This document shows, piece after piece, positions 51,227-63,604 of a DNA stretch of 64,000 nt; position 1 is the stretch's first letter; each line of letters opens with the position of its first letter. Both the position numbers and the translations under genes were made by a program. The notes under the pieces were generated by a model. The model searched no databases, was not told the origin of the DNA, and saw nothing but the letters and a program-made list of their open reading frames with translations. Source of the DNA: Lutraria lutraria (taxonomy: Eukaryota; Mollusca; Bivalvia; Venerida; Mactridae); NCBI GenBank assembly GCA_964023205.1, contig OZ026843.1, positions 6,619,029 through 6,683,028 of the forward strand, written 5' to 3'.

Positions 51227-52504
51227 ATATCATACATCACAAAGTCACATGGCACTGTCAATGAAATGAACATTTTCAATATAAAATATCATTTCCGGAA
51301 AGTAACAATAAACTTCATGTTTACCTTTATAATTATACTTAAATGAGGTCTTTTTAGAAAGTCAGGAAGCTATTAGAATCAGGGTTGATACAAAAGTGGT
51401 TATTACTAAAATGAATTGTGAGAATTTTTCTAAATGTATCAGGGTTGTTTAAAAGTTGCTTAATTTGAAAGAAAATTGTTTTGCTGCTAGATGAGTCAAT
51501 TCAATTTGATAAAGTCACCTAAGGTCAAAGTGAGTCGATTTTGTATTTGTGATCTTTTTTAATCAAATGTCTTCAAAAAAGTCACAAACAACTTGACTTT
51601 TGGCTGGAACAAGTAAAATTTGCCTAGGACAATTAAGTACAAAATTAACATCTATTAAAATATTTATCTCCATATAGTGAAATATCAGAATTGTATACAA
51701 TTCAGACACATGTTTCAGCCACCTAAGTCATACATTAATAAAATATTGAAATTTTACATTGATTCCACACTGTAACATGAGATTATACTGTATGTTTTAA
51801 CACATAGTTGAATAAAGTAATAGTAAATTGAGAAATTCAACTATATCCATGGCTTATGACAGATTTATCAATATTTAGATAATTTCTGGCTTCATGACAC
51901 AAATATAATGGTTTATAATCTAATCAGTGCTTACAGGGAACTGTGACACTTTGTGATTAGAGAATTAATTGAACAGAATACAGGTATGACCCATACTTAA
52001 GTTCAAAATCTCATTCTGTGGTAAGTTACAAATCAATATAAGATCAGATATGAAGATATGAGCTTCTACGGTTCAACAATAAATTAAAAATCCATACAAT
52101 AGCAGTATACATTATTATTAAGATATACTGGAATCAATATATCATGACTCAGGGATAATATGAGAATATTATTAGGACAAATAAGTTGTTTAACTTAATA
52201 TTTAACTTTCTATTGTACTTTTTAAGCTGTTTTTATATTTCATTTAGCTCAACATTTATCTAATATAGTGTTCATAATTTTATTCAAATTAAAGAAGGAT
52301 AACTCTTATTCAACTTACAAGGAACAAATCACTGATTACCTCCCTTGTCTTATCTTTTATGACGAAACTAACTGAACATTTTATCATTTTCAATATGTAC
52401 ATTTTACAATTTTCAACAACAAATATGCAACTACAGTCAAAACATGTATTTATGATCATGTCCCACATTAAGCCGACCTGTGCATACAAAAATTATTTCA
52501 GCAG

Positions 52505-52737
52505 AAATGTTGGTTTCGGGTCAGAGAAATTTGATGACTTTCCAGCTTTTATGGAAGACAAAGACCCCAATGCAGGCATACACCCAATTCCCGTAAACCA
52601 TCTGGACGTCCTCCTCACATGTGCAGTCTGGCTCCAAGTGGGATTTGAACTCACAGTAGTGTGAGACTAATGATAACTTAATCAGAGACGTTAACCACTT
52701 GAGTGACTTGACCAATGAAGCTCCTTTCACAGAAAAA
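52505..52737 (-). mobile_element. tRNA-derived SINE
   Basis: The minus strand reads GGAGCTTCATTGGTCAAGTC, then GTGGTTAACG and the B box GAGTTCAAATCCCAC. It continues into a body with GACGTCCAGATGGTTTACGG. Overlapping ORFs of 69 and 101 codons on the two strands are not genes. Confidence 0.65.
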
Positions 52738-53974
52738 GAGAGAGGTCACTATATCTCAACAGGTTTGATACGCATTCTGTTGTAGTCATAACAATATTAA
52801 TACCTTAGCTATGAATTAATATGCATTATCAAACATAACAAGGCTGTGCATTTGTTTTAATTCATTCATTCATAAATTTTATAAAATTACAAGAACATGG
52901 TTGTACCATTCTTTATCAATGCCTGAATAATAATAATAATAATAAAGGCTTTATTTTAAGAGGCTACACATTTGGGTTTCCCCAATCTTCCGAATGATCA
53001 GTCTGTTTGATAAAGAAATAAAATATGAACACAGTAATAAAGAAAGCCATTCACAGGATATGCATACAATATACCCTCGCAGGAAACAGGTGCCCTAATT
53101 AAAACAGATTTACATTTGAAGCGGGCTACACTGTAGTCAGCAGATAAGAAAATCTTTATTCCTGATAAAATGTAATTAAATTATATGCAAACTAAATAAA
53201 CACAACAGCCTGGCAACACACCCAGCGATATTTTTTTGTTGTACTTGAATCAAATTACAAAATAATGAAAACAATCTTATTATAAAAATTGTGCATTCTA
53301 ACAATGTGGCTGACATTTTTATTGGTATCTCAATTTCCTGATACAACATATCTGTTATAATACCAATGGCTCACTTTGAGTGGGACAAGGAAAGCTTTAG
53401 TGAAATCTAGCAAAATTTATGAAAAAATTCCATGCCAGTCATTATATCATAGCGAATAGAATATTTTGATCAGTGCCGAATGATGCTTATCAACCCGCAT
53501 TCTATTAACATCAACAAGGAAACCCTATAAAGTGACTCAGATTTGACCCCTTACCCCATAGAAAATAGATAAAGGCAGTCTCAAAACCCTTTTATGGTTT
53601 ATACTAAGGTTACGTCCCGTACTCAGATGTAGACCTAGGATGCAGACCTAGGATCCATTGAACATATTTTACCATAAAGCAATTCATTCAAAAACATCGT
53701 CATTTTACACCATTTTATGACTTATTAATTACATTACAAACTAATATAAATGCAGGCCCATTGATATCAATCAATATCCACTGGCTCTATGTTCACATTT
53801 AATAGATATTTTATTATCTTTATCCAGTTTCATCCATATTTCACCTTATTATACAAGATTTAGACAGGTTTTCGACTTGTAACACTAGCCTTGTGTCATG
53901 TTTCACTATAACTCAGACCCAAGTTTGCGCCAAATTTGGCTTTATGATCGGTAAAGTGGAGGCGTGTTACTCTT

Positions 53975-54212
53975 GGGTCCGAGGTTATAAAACTTTGAGA
54001 TCAGTCTCAAATCTAAAATCTCAATTCTGGGCTTTCAATAATCTCAACTTTATTTAGATAAGATGGAAAAAACTAAGTACTGTGTATAAAAGAAATAATT
54101 ATTATCAAATTATCAATTTTTATGACAAGTATGTTAACTGGAAGTAAAATGCTGGTCAAAATAATTACAAAACTGAAACTTAAAATGGGAGAAGTTTTAT
54201 AGCCTTGGACTC
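53975..54212. mobile_element. Fold-back element, copy 2
   Basis: Left arm GTCCGAGGTTATAAAACTTT and right arm AAGTTTTATAGCCTTGGAC, the same family as 42728 but more diverged in the inner arms. Confidence 0.65.
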
Positions 54213-55810
54213 TGAAATTATTTTTTCAACAAATCTCAAGTTGTTTATTGACAAAGGACCCAGTTCCTTTTTCCACCTAATAAACCCCTTATTTCACCTG
54301 TAACACAGAGACTCAGGCATTTTGCATTAATTGCTCACAATAATTAATATTCAAAAAGACAAATTACCCAGTAACTAGTCAGACAAAACAACTTTGAAAA
54401 ACTTTGCCGAGGGTAAGAATTGAATTACATTACAAATCTCACATTATCCACACAATACACAGCATATAAAAAACCAATTTAACATACATAGAGAGAAAAT
54501 CGATGACTTGGTTCAATTTAAAATTTCAAGCTGTTTTTATAATGATAGTTTTTTCCACTTTGTTATCGGAACAAAAACAGCATTGAAACCATGACTGTCC
54601 TACAATGATGTTTTGATCTCAATCTAAAAGGTTTAAAGTCGGCAAACTGAGTTCGATTGGAACCCAGTGAAGTGCGGCCACTCATCAATTACAAAAAATA
54701 TCAAATTTCCGATAGATGGGCAAAGTTAAGTCATTTTCAAACTTCTTACTGACTACGGTACATTAGTTTTTAAATCTCAGCTTGATCAGATTATTTGAAC
54801 ATTATTTAAATGACACTCATACGTTTGCTGACTAACAAAAACATGTTTTACCAACAAATGAAAAGTTTCATCTCATTTTGACCCTTCTAATAGGAAATAA
54901 ATTGGTATGTTTACAGGTTAACATGAGATGGTCTTAATATCAAAGTGACATAAAAGTGAAGAAGGGTCAGAGGTCAATAAAACTGATCCAAAGTAGAGGC
55001 AGTGGCCCCACCTCAGACAGGACTTAACTACATCCAACTAACACACAGCATGGCATGATGCTGAAAATTGCAAGTTAAGACTATGTACAAGGATAGTATA
55101 TATAAATAAATTATCAGTCAATATTACTTCTAAGAAAGTAACATGTTTTTGAATCAATAAAACATAATATAATTTTACACCTATATTTGAATAGTTTTAT
55201 GTAGTTAGCAGACAAAGAAATTTTCTTCTAACATTTAGACCAAGTACCCACAGCAGTAAGAAAAAAACATATTTCAACAATACAGCTTAAATTTAGATGC
55301 TGTTTGAATATTTAATATGTTTGTATATCATATAGACTAAGAATGTAATGCACTTACCGGTAAATAAAATGTTATAGAAAAGATAAAATATCTTTGAACA
55401 TTATAACTTAACATTAATTTTAACACGCATAAAATACAGCTCTAACAGCAAAAAACTAGCGTTATTATTAGATCTGCATTAATAACATATTAATATAGTA
55501 ATCTTTTCATCTTTCTATCAACATAAATACATCATTATCATATACATTCAAACCTTTAAACAGAGACCACCTAAAGAAGAGAGGAACTATGGCCTTTAAC
55601 ACACAGTTGCAGTTTTTGAATTAGTGGGTTGCCCCCTGCCCGAAAGGATTTTTTTCCTTCCTTAACTCTTTTGGGGACAACCTAGTTTTAGAGACTTTCC
55701 TTCATAAAGTATAATTTATAGTCGGGCAACTTGGCACAAAAAATTAATTCAAAGACTGCATTCGTCTTTATTTAAGTAATCAGTCACATGTGAATGATGA
55801 ACACTCCTTA

Positions 55811-56023
55811 AGGTTGTGGCCGTGGTCCATTGGTTAGTGAGCTTGACTAGTAACCTAGCGGTATGGGTTTGAATCTTTGGTCACTATATAGTCTATGAGA
55901 ATTCAACAAAACTGTTCAGTTTCCTTCATACGCGGAGAAGTTGCCAGCTCCTAGTGGAAGAGTAACTGTTAGTACTGGTTAGAATACAATCCAGGAAAAC
56001 TGGTAAGGTAAACTGGCCGCTGT
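55811..56023 (+). mobile_element. tRNA-derived SINE, full-length
   Basis: The head has GGCCGTGGTCCATTGGTTAG (A-box region) and GGGTTTGAATCT (B box). The tail has GGAGAAGTTGCCAGCTCC, TTAGTACTGGTTAGAATAC and GGAAAACTGGTAAGG. The same tail is found at about 840, 2418, 16866, 48310 and 50345. Confidence 0.8.
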
Positions 56024-56028
56024 AATTT

Positions 56029-56103
56029 GAGGGTTCAGTGCGGCAGTGTCGTAACTCATATTGAAATAAGAGCAAGTTATGACAGTGTTGCGCTGAGCCC
56101 TCA
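56029..56103. repeat. Palindromic 76-bp element, copy 3
   Basis: Begins GAGGGTTCAGTGCGGC and ends GCGCTGAGCCCTC, oriented as copy 1. It sits directly after the 3' tail of a SINE (55811-56023) in the first long intron. Confidence 0.85.
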
Positions 56104-57801
56104 GTATATTCAATACTGACTGTGAAAGGTTTTACAACAAGTTTTTTTATCAATTAACAGAGAAACGAAACACAAGACAAAGAAAATGACCAAATTTATC
56201 ATTGACACAAACTCATGGAAAAAAAAGACATAATGCAAAATTAATATGAGTAATTCTGTCATTGTTTTACAAATATGATTAACACCAAATGACAAAGAAA
56301 AAATTTAAGTTTGAGATAATGTCACTGCCTAGTTTGACAGAAAGAAGTAAATACTTAAAATGTAAGTTAGGCATGAACAAGAATTGTTTGTTTCTAGTAA
56401 CATGCTCACTAAGATTTGAATAGGGTAAGTAGTAAGGGTTTATTTTTATATTTTTTTTATTGTTTTTAAGGCTTCCAGAAAGATAAGAAAGTAATTTAAG
56501 ACAGTGGAGGTACCATTCCTAAGATTGTATAAGAATTTTATGGTAGGTCAGGTAAACAGAAACAAAAAATATATGTTATGCCATAATAATTGAAAAGTTT
56601 AAAATCAATTTATGTAAAACATCTCTTACTGACCATCTCCAAATGAATATTACCTCATTAAAAACACCACTTGTTTTCTTCGTGATTTCTCATATTTCTC
56701 TACTTTTCAACTTATCATGAGAGCATATAAAAAAATGCCATAAAATGAATTATAATAACTGGGATAACTATCAAAGAAATATTTTTATAATGACAATTAA
56801 TCGGGCAATACTATTTTTGTAATATGAACATTGAGGATTGTTGCATTGATCAAATACACCAGTAAAATTAGGTGTTAGGATCCTAATACCTTAATTAATA
56901 TTGTAGTTTTTACTGTACTTACAGGTGTAGACATATGATAATCACTCACATGTCCTAATTGTAACATTTTGCCAAATATCATTATCATCTAACCTGGACT
57001 TCTGACAACATTGAAAATTATCAATATGAAAACTCATCTAATGTCAAGATGAATACATGTCCACAGTGTATAAAAGGTTAAGTATATACATGTATGTAGG
57101 TATACTGAAAATTAATTGACTGGCAAAAAAGCCCCAATTCAGTTACCAGAAATTCCCTAATAAATGCTCTCACTGAGTGTTACCAAAGAATTTCACAGAA
57201 ATGTTCTTTGTATTGACATCTTTGTTTGCACGATCTTTGGACACATGGAAAATTTGATAAACTGTAACTGATTATTTACACATCTATGTTGAGTCAGACT
57301 TGCTTTGGCGCCTTTAATAAAAGGTAAGGGCATTAATTAATAGGGGCATTAATCAGGAGATGCATTTATTAGGGCATATTTGGTATATTTGGGAAAATAT
57401 CCATTAACGTTTTTACATTTATGGCTAAATGATGCTAAAAGCATTATGAATATCAATAATATTCATGGTTTTTATATGGATGAACATTACACTAAATGTT
57501 GAAAATGTCATACTTAAATCTGATAGATAATGACATTTTAATTTCATATTTAAGTAATTTTCTATCAAACTATTAAATATGGAAATAGCAGTAAAAATCT
57601 GATACAGTAAAACTATACAACACAAATTAGAAAATGCATTAAAAGCTGCCTTTATAATCAGATACAGGAATAATTGAACATTATAAATAACTCTAGATTA
57701 ATATAAGAAACACTAATTATGACTTACATATCTCACCTCAATGGTTCAATACTGATACTGAATTTATTAGTGTTGAGATCAAACACAATATGAAAATGAA
57801 G

Positions 57802-57980
57802 TACAGTGCAGCCTCTCTAATGTAACACCCTGTAGGAGTAGCAAAATTATATTGTTGTTGAGAGGTTGTTGTTCTAGAGAGGTTAAATTAATAGTTAAAT
57901 TGTACAATGGGAAAAAACATGCTGTTGTTGCAGGGAGGTTGTTGCTTAAGAGAGGGCCGCTCTGGAGAGGTTGTACCGTA
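57802..57980. mobile_element. Second TA-CAGT MITE family (CCTCTCCAGAG type), copy 1
   Basis: Left end TACAGTGCAGCCTCTC; right end GGAGAGGTTGTACCGTA. The interior has repeated GTTGTTG and AGAGAGG phrases. It shares only the CAGT tip with the first family. Copy 2 is at 59500. Confidence 0.7.
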
Positions 57981-58503
57981 CAGCTAAATTAAAATTTTAT
58001 AGTAATGACATTGTATGAAGTTATTGTACTAATAACAAACTGTAAGGCTGAAATTATTGGGGTGGAGAGGCTAAGCACCACCTAAGATAGTCACGGCCTG
58101 TTCCTAAGGCTCTGCAATGTTTGTACATTTAACACGTACATATTTACAATGATATATTTACTTTGTAACATGACATAAATTATTCACTGCAACTTTGACA
58201 ATAGCGTCAATTCACTAAAACAGGATATATCTCTACATTAGGTAATAAACAAGTTACTGCTACACTTATAGGTTCCATTGAGAGAAAGAAATTTGAACGA
58301 ACAGAAATCTACATCACCGAAATTGAATTTGTCTTTGAAAATTAGATTTTACCACAACTTCCTGTTTGAAAATAGGGACTAGCAGACACTCATTATGATT
58401 AAGTTTAAAATGACTGTTGACAACCAATAATACAGTCGTCTATGTGGTAACAACTGTGTAAGTTATTCTGGTTATAAATATCCTCATAGCATCACTCATA
58501 AAT

Positions 58504-58579
58504 CGAGGGCTCAGTGCAACACTGACGTAACTTGTTCTTATTTCAATATGAGTTACGACACTGTTGCGTTGAACCCTCG
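58504..58579. repeat. Palindromic 76-bp element, copy 4
   Basis: Begins CGAGGGCTCAGTGCAAC and ends GTTGCGTTGAACCCTCG, oriented as copy 2. The stem is close to perfect, which makes it the best copy for folding analysis. Confidence 0.85.
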
Positions 58580-58753
58580 AAATGTCATTTACCGGATATC
58601 TTCAACAAGAAAAAAATCAGGACTGAACGTTTTTTCCCAGCAGCCCAAAAATTTTTATTAGGCCCCAGAAAAAGTACATACAATTTCTCACCTTTTTTAC
58701 CTTTTCACATGCTTTTTTTCAAGAGCCGAAATAAATAAAAAAAAAAATATAGT

Positions 58754-58925
58754 CAAAGCACTGAAAGTACCCATGGAAACTAAACTTAAAAAGACTTTCA
58801 CTGCATCATGGAACGGGATCTAGTTTAACAATTACATGGCAGTTGTAGAAAATGTAGTACTGTGGTCCACATTAACATTCATGCGTATCGAGCAAGTGAC
58901 GGATAGGTAAAGCTGAACTATCGTT
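58754..58925. repeat. Dispersed repeat family, copy
   Basis: AAAGCACTGAAAGTACCCATG at the left and CATGCGTATCGAGCAAGTG at the right, same orientation as 50147. Confidence 0.7.
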
Positions 58926-59499
58926 CTGTTTCAAAAAATCCCCGACCTACCTACCTTATTTTTAATGAGCATGTAACCAGAAACAAACATTTATATTTTT
59001 AGGCCTCAAAGGATTTTTTTTTCAATTTTTATATGACAATAAGTATGAGATTCTAAGAAGACGCAAAATGAACTAAAAGCTGTTGGAGAAACAAATCTCA
59101 GATTTTGTGTAAGTCTCACTTGAAGCCACATAAAAACATTTATTTTGTGCATGCTAAAATTTGTAATTCTGTCCAGCACTGTAAGTTTGCAATTTCATCT
59201 GAAAAAAAAATGAAGTTAAATTTACCTGTTCCAAATCTGTTGAAACTTTGGTTACAATTTGAACCCGTAAACAATTAAGGGTGTGTCACCATTTAATATT
59301 GAATCTAATTATATCCTTTATTCATACAAAGAAGGTAATGTTTGTTTTTGTACTTAGAAGCACAGTTTTTTCAATCTAATATTAATAATATATAAAATGA
59401 TATTCACCAATTGACAGTTTTTTGTATATGATAACTTATAACTCAGTTTTATGACTGCTAGCATTTTCAAAATTTCAAGCTCCTACACAGTGAATAAAG

Positions 59500-59679
59500 T
59501 ACAGTACAACCTCTCCAGAGCGGCCCTCTGTAGAGCAACAACCTCTCTATAACAACACATTCAAAATTTCCCTAATCTGATATTTACTATAAATTTGACC
59601 TCTGTAGAGCAACAACCTCTAAACAATGGCCAATACTTGCAGCTCCCACAAGGTGTTGCTCTACAGAGGTTGTTCTGTA
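59500..59679. mobile_element. Second TA-CAGT MITE family, copy 2
   Basis: Left end TACAGTACAACCTCTCCAG; right end CAGAGGTTGTTCTGTA. The phrase TGTAGAGCAACAACCTCT occurs twice inside it and is mirrored near the right end. Confidence 0.7.
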
Positions 59680-60042
59680 CTTTGTAAATTATAAATTCAA
59701 TTTGGAAGAATAAAGTCCAATCAATAGTCAAAATACAAGACTAATACACAGTCTGAGCGAAAAACAATTAGTCCCAGACCAATGTTATCAAAGAATCGGT
59801 CCAGCCATAAAAACTTTGCTATGGTGATGCTCAGCTGGTCTGTGAGTTTGAGTGATTCAGAATAATGCTCAAGAGATGAAGAAATCATCAACCAAGAAGT
59901 GGAAGAAAAATTATTAAAATAAATATTAAAGTATGAACAAAATGCTATTCAGTATTTGATTATAAACCTGTAAATTTATGGTTTCTTGTTATCTTATCAT
60001 TTATGTTATTTGGTCCACAAATTTTTATACAACTTAACACAA

Positions 60043-60209
60043 TACAGTAAAACTTGTGAGCAAAGGCAAAATACGGCCTTTAAGGACAGGTGGCCTTTAT
60101 CCAAAGGTCATTTGTTCTAAATAATCAATGACGGTTTTTGATAGTATGACCTTTATTCACAGAGCAGCCTTTATTTTCTGTGGTGGCCACTAACACAGGC
60201 TTGACTGTA
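60043..60209. mobile_element. TA-CAGT inverted-repeat element, copy 7
   Basis: The cleanest copy: TACAGTAAAACTTGTGAGC at the left and ACACAGGCTTGACTGTA at the right, 167 bp including the TA at each end. No transposase is encoded, so it would need an outside enzyme. Confidence 0.8.
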
Positions 60210-62855
60210 CTATAATTATACAGCCCAAAGAGCCGAAACGTTGATCGTTTTATCATGCAGACAGTATGCACAACCGGGCTGAGAAATTAACGTAATTCGT
60301 ACAAAGGAAAAAGTGACCACGACCTCGTATCTCAAAGGTCTGCATGCTCTCTGAACTCCATGGTCTGCAAACTCTCAATAATATACCTTCATTAAACTTA
60401 TTCATTCCTGCAGAAATTAAATTAATCACTCAAACCTATTCATGCCTTGCCATAGAATCAATTAGTAGCTAAATTAAAGGATAAATCGGTACTTTTGTAT
60501 TACGCACACCTGAGCACACACACCAGATATTAAGAAAGAAAAACTTAATAAAATCCTACACACTTGTACAAGGTCACTAATTAAACAATTATATAACAAT
60601 TAAAAACTTTCTTTGAAGAAAAATTGCTGAAATAGTTCATGCTTTAATCATACAGTACAACAGGAAGAGGCAAAAAATGTATGTTTCCACCTACGTTTAG
60701 GGTCAAATGTATTTTTTTAAGTTCTGAGATAGATTTCGAGTTCATATGAAAATAAAACAGTAACAAGAAGAAATTGAATAAGGCCGATATAAGGGTCAGC
60801 AAAAAAAAAAAGTCGACAAAAATGGAAACCAAAAATTTTGTATTTTATTTTGTACCGAAATTGTAACTATGCTGTTCATTTTATCAACAAGTAATTAGTT
60901 AGGCATAGAGGAACTGTGTAATAATTACAAGACACTGTTACATCACAATAACATGCCTAGAATTAAATTTGATATGAAACATTGATAAAACATATTTGAT
61001 TAATAGATTTATACAAATACACTTACGGTATTCATAACATTCTTACATAAATGTCCTATTTTAATTAAAATACAGATAAATCATGTCAGATTGTGCAATC
61101 CAGGATTTATTTAATTTAAGGAGTGTTTTTGTCAAGTTAGAAATTCATGACTTTCATAACAAGTGTAGCTTGAATAAAATGTTCCACAAAAATAAAAAAT
61201 GAATATTTAAAAGGAATTTTGTCCATCTCCATCAAAGCAAATTTTCAAGATTTATATTTATTAAGTATACATCAAACATGTTTTAGTATACAAGGCTATC
61301 AGATAAAAGATAAAGAGGTTTTGTGGTTAGAAATAAGCATGATGAAACCTATGTATGTCCTAGCTGCTTGGAGTCATTATGTAAATATTTCAACTATGCG
61401 AAGTGAACCCACTTTCCTATAATGACAGTTAGATGAGTGACAGTCGGAATAAAACATATATGAAAAAATATGGATCATAAATTGCTCATGTAACTCCCCC
61501 CTGCCCCGCCTGCTTAATATTGTGAAGAAATTTCATGATATAAAGTTTATACCACCTACTTAATTAAAGTAGACCTTTTATAATATTTTATTGCATTTGA
61601 TATTCAAATGTGTTATATTTTTTAATTTCCACCTAAATTTTATTTTTTGAAAAATCATTCATTTTGTTCTAAAGAAAGTCATTTTGTTTGGCTTTGATAT
61701 TTTTGTGATTTTTACTCAACATGTTTTTTTTTAGCTTCAACTTTTTCTAAAATTAAACATTAATCTTGTTCTCAAAGATTTCTTCTATAATTATGTTTTC
61801 ATCAGTCATAGTACATTTAAGTATGAACATTTTGTATCAACCATCTTATATAAAACAACTCCCTGGGTTACCGGTACTTTAAAGGCCCATTAGCTTTTTG
61901 AAATAAGTAAAACATAACAATAGATAAAATTATTGTAATATATAAGAAATATATTTTATTTGATCCAAAACAATATTTACATAATGTCTTTCTTTTGCCA
62001 CATCTCGTAAAAATGTTGTCAGATGCTTACTATATTTCTATATGTACCTAGTGATTAAAAAAGCAAATTTTGGATTATTTTTATTGAAAGTAAAAGTCAA
62101 TTTCACCGATAAGACATCTTTCTAGGTAGAATAAGACCTACTTTAATTTTAAAATCCAAAAAGCTAATGGGACTTTAATATCAGTTTACAATTTTATTGG
62201 TTTTATGGGCATATAATGCCTTTGACCGTCAGTATTCATATCTTATACGGGCATTGTGAAAGCCCAACTGAATAACTGACACTGACAGATTTGGACCAAG
62301 AACCTCATGGATCAGTAGTAGACACACTCCCCTACTCTCACAATAACAATTTCTCTCAGTATAGAAATCATACGACTGCTACACCCAAAATTCAGAACAG
62401 TTTAAATAGATGCTGATACATTGCAATTCATTGTGAAATAATTGACATACCTATCTATGTAATAAAATATATGTATAAAAATATACATCACAGTACATGT
62501 TTTTTATACCTACAATTACATAAATAAGATATAATTTCTAGTGAGACACCTGCACAACTATGTGATATTTCAGAAATAAGAAGTTGTGAAAAGATTGACC
62601 GACTTACTGCTAACAAAAATAATGATATCTGATAACAATTATGACACTCATAAATAATTACCTTGTGGCCACATATAAAGTATCTTGTGGTCACAACTAG
62701 GCAACATGGCGGAGTCACAAGTTTACAACTAGCCAATCAAATCTATGGATTCCTTTACAGCTTTTTTGATTGGTCATATAACAGGAACTGACAGAAATAT
62801 TAAAGCCGATCTTAGAATCATGTGTCGCTTAAATGAGATGGTCTTGATACTGAAG

Positions 62856-63012
62856 TGATGCAACTGTCAATATTTTGCCCACCCGGGGGGGGGGGGTATG
62901 AGTCATTAAGTTGATCAAACTCCCGTCTGTCGGCAATGGTCTTCTGTCTAAAGTCCTGTGTATGCCCGCCTCCCCCCCCCCCTGGGCAGGCAAAATATTG
63001 ACAGGCGCATGA
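62856..63012. mobile_element. Inverted-repeat element with facing poly-G and poly-C blocks
   Basis: The arm TGTCAATATTTTGCC leads into a poly-G run at 62885-62896. The mirror has a poly-C run near 62974-62983 leading into GGCAAAATATTGACA. Total arm length is about 36-40 bases including the homopolymers. A short minus-strand ORF across it is not credible. Confidence 0.65.
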
Positions 63013-63604
63013 TTGCTAGGTGAAGTTTTACTGTATATAGGTGAAGTTTTACTGCATATCATTTTATTGAACTAAGTTATCATGCACTGTGAAGAATGGT
63101 TTTTAAGCACAATAGAACACTGTGTCACATGTGTAGTTGACATATGTTACCTCATACATAGACACAGCTTGAAATATGTTTACTTGAAATACAAGAACAC
63201 ATCAAGATTTACAACTAAATCAATACCAGATAAATCATCTTAAACTTGTCATCACTGATCAGACCCACAAATAACACTGGAATTGGTTTTATTTACTAAA
63301 AAAAACAGTCAATCTTGTGTTCTATACCACTTACAGAACAGAGACCTCCTTCAAATCAAAGCTCCTGTGATCAAAGGCAACCAGTCTGAAAGGCCACCAA
63401 TGAACAGAGCCCGCCTTTAAAGACTGCTTGTTTATCACCAGAATAAACATTATAATACCACTCATTTAGACTTTGGCATAAAGACCTCCTCATAATTATG
63501 AAGATCACTTAGCCTAAGTCACTCCCGAAAGCCCATTCCGAGACGGTAACGTTTTGACCTTATTTAAAAGTTGATAAAAATACGAATCAGAAAAAAAGAA
63601 TTAC

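Larger units (their letters stand above)
42080..63604 (-). other. 21.5-kb TANC intron between exons 1 and 2 (contents)
   Basis: Filled with dispersed elements (listed), tandem repeats and AT-rich sequence. I found no additional coding exon whose phase fits. The size and position before the RING exon would suit an internal alternative promoter, as with insect rols isoforms, but no promoter motif stands out. Confidence 0.6.

Noticed and set aside
52359..52730. 101-codon plus-strand and 69-codon minus-strand ORFs
   Set aside because: They overlap a tRNA-derived SINE with clear A and B boxes on the minus strand.
55811..55890. Possible tRNA gene
   Set aside because: The A and B boxes are present, but the cloverleaf does not close well and the sequence continues into a SINE tail shared with other copies.
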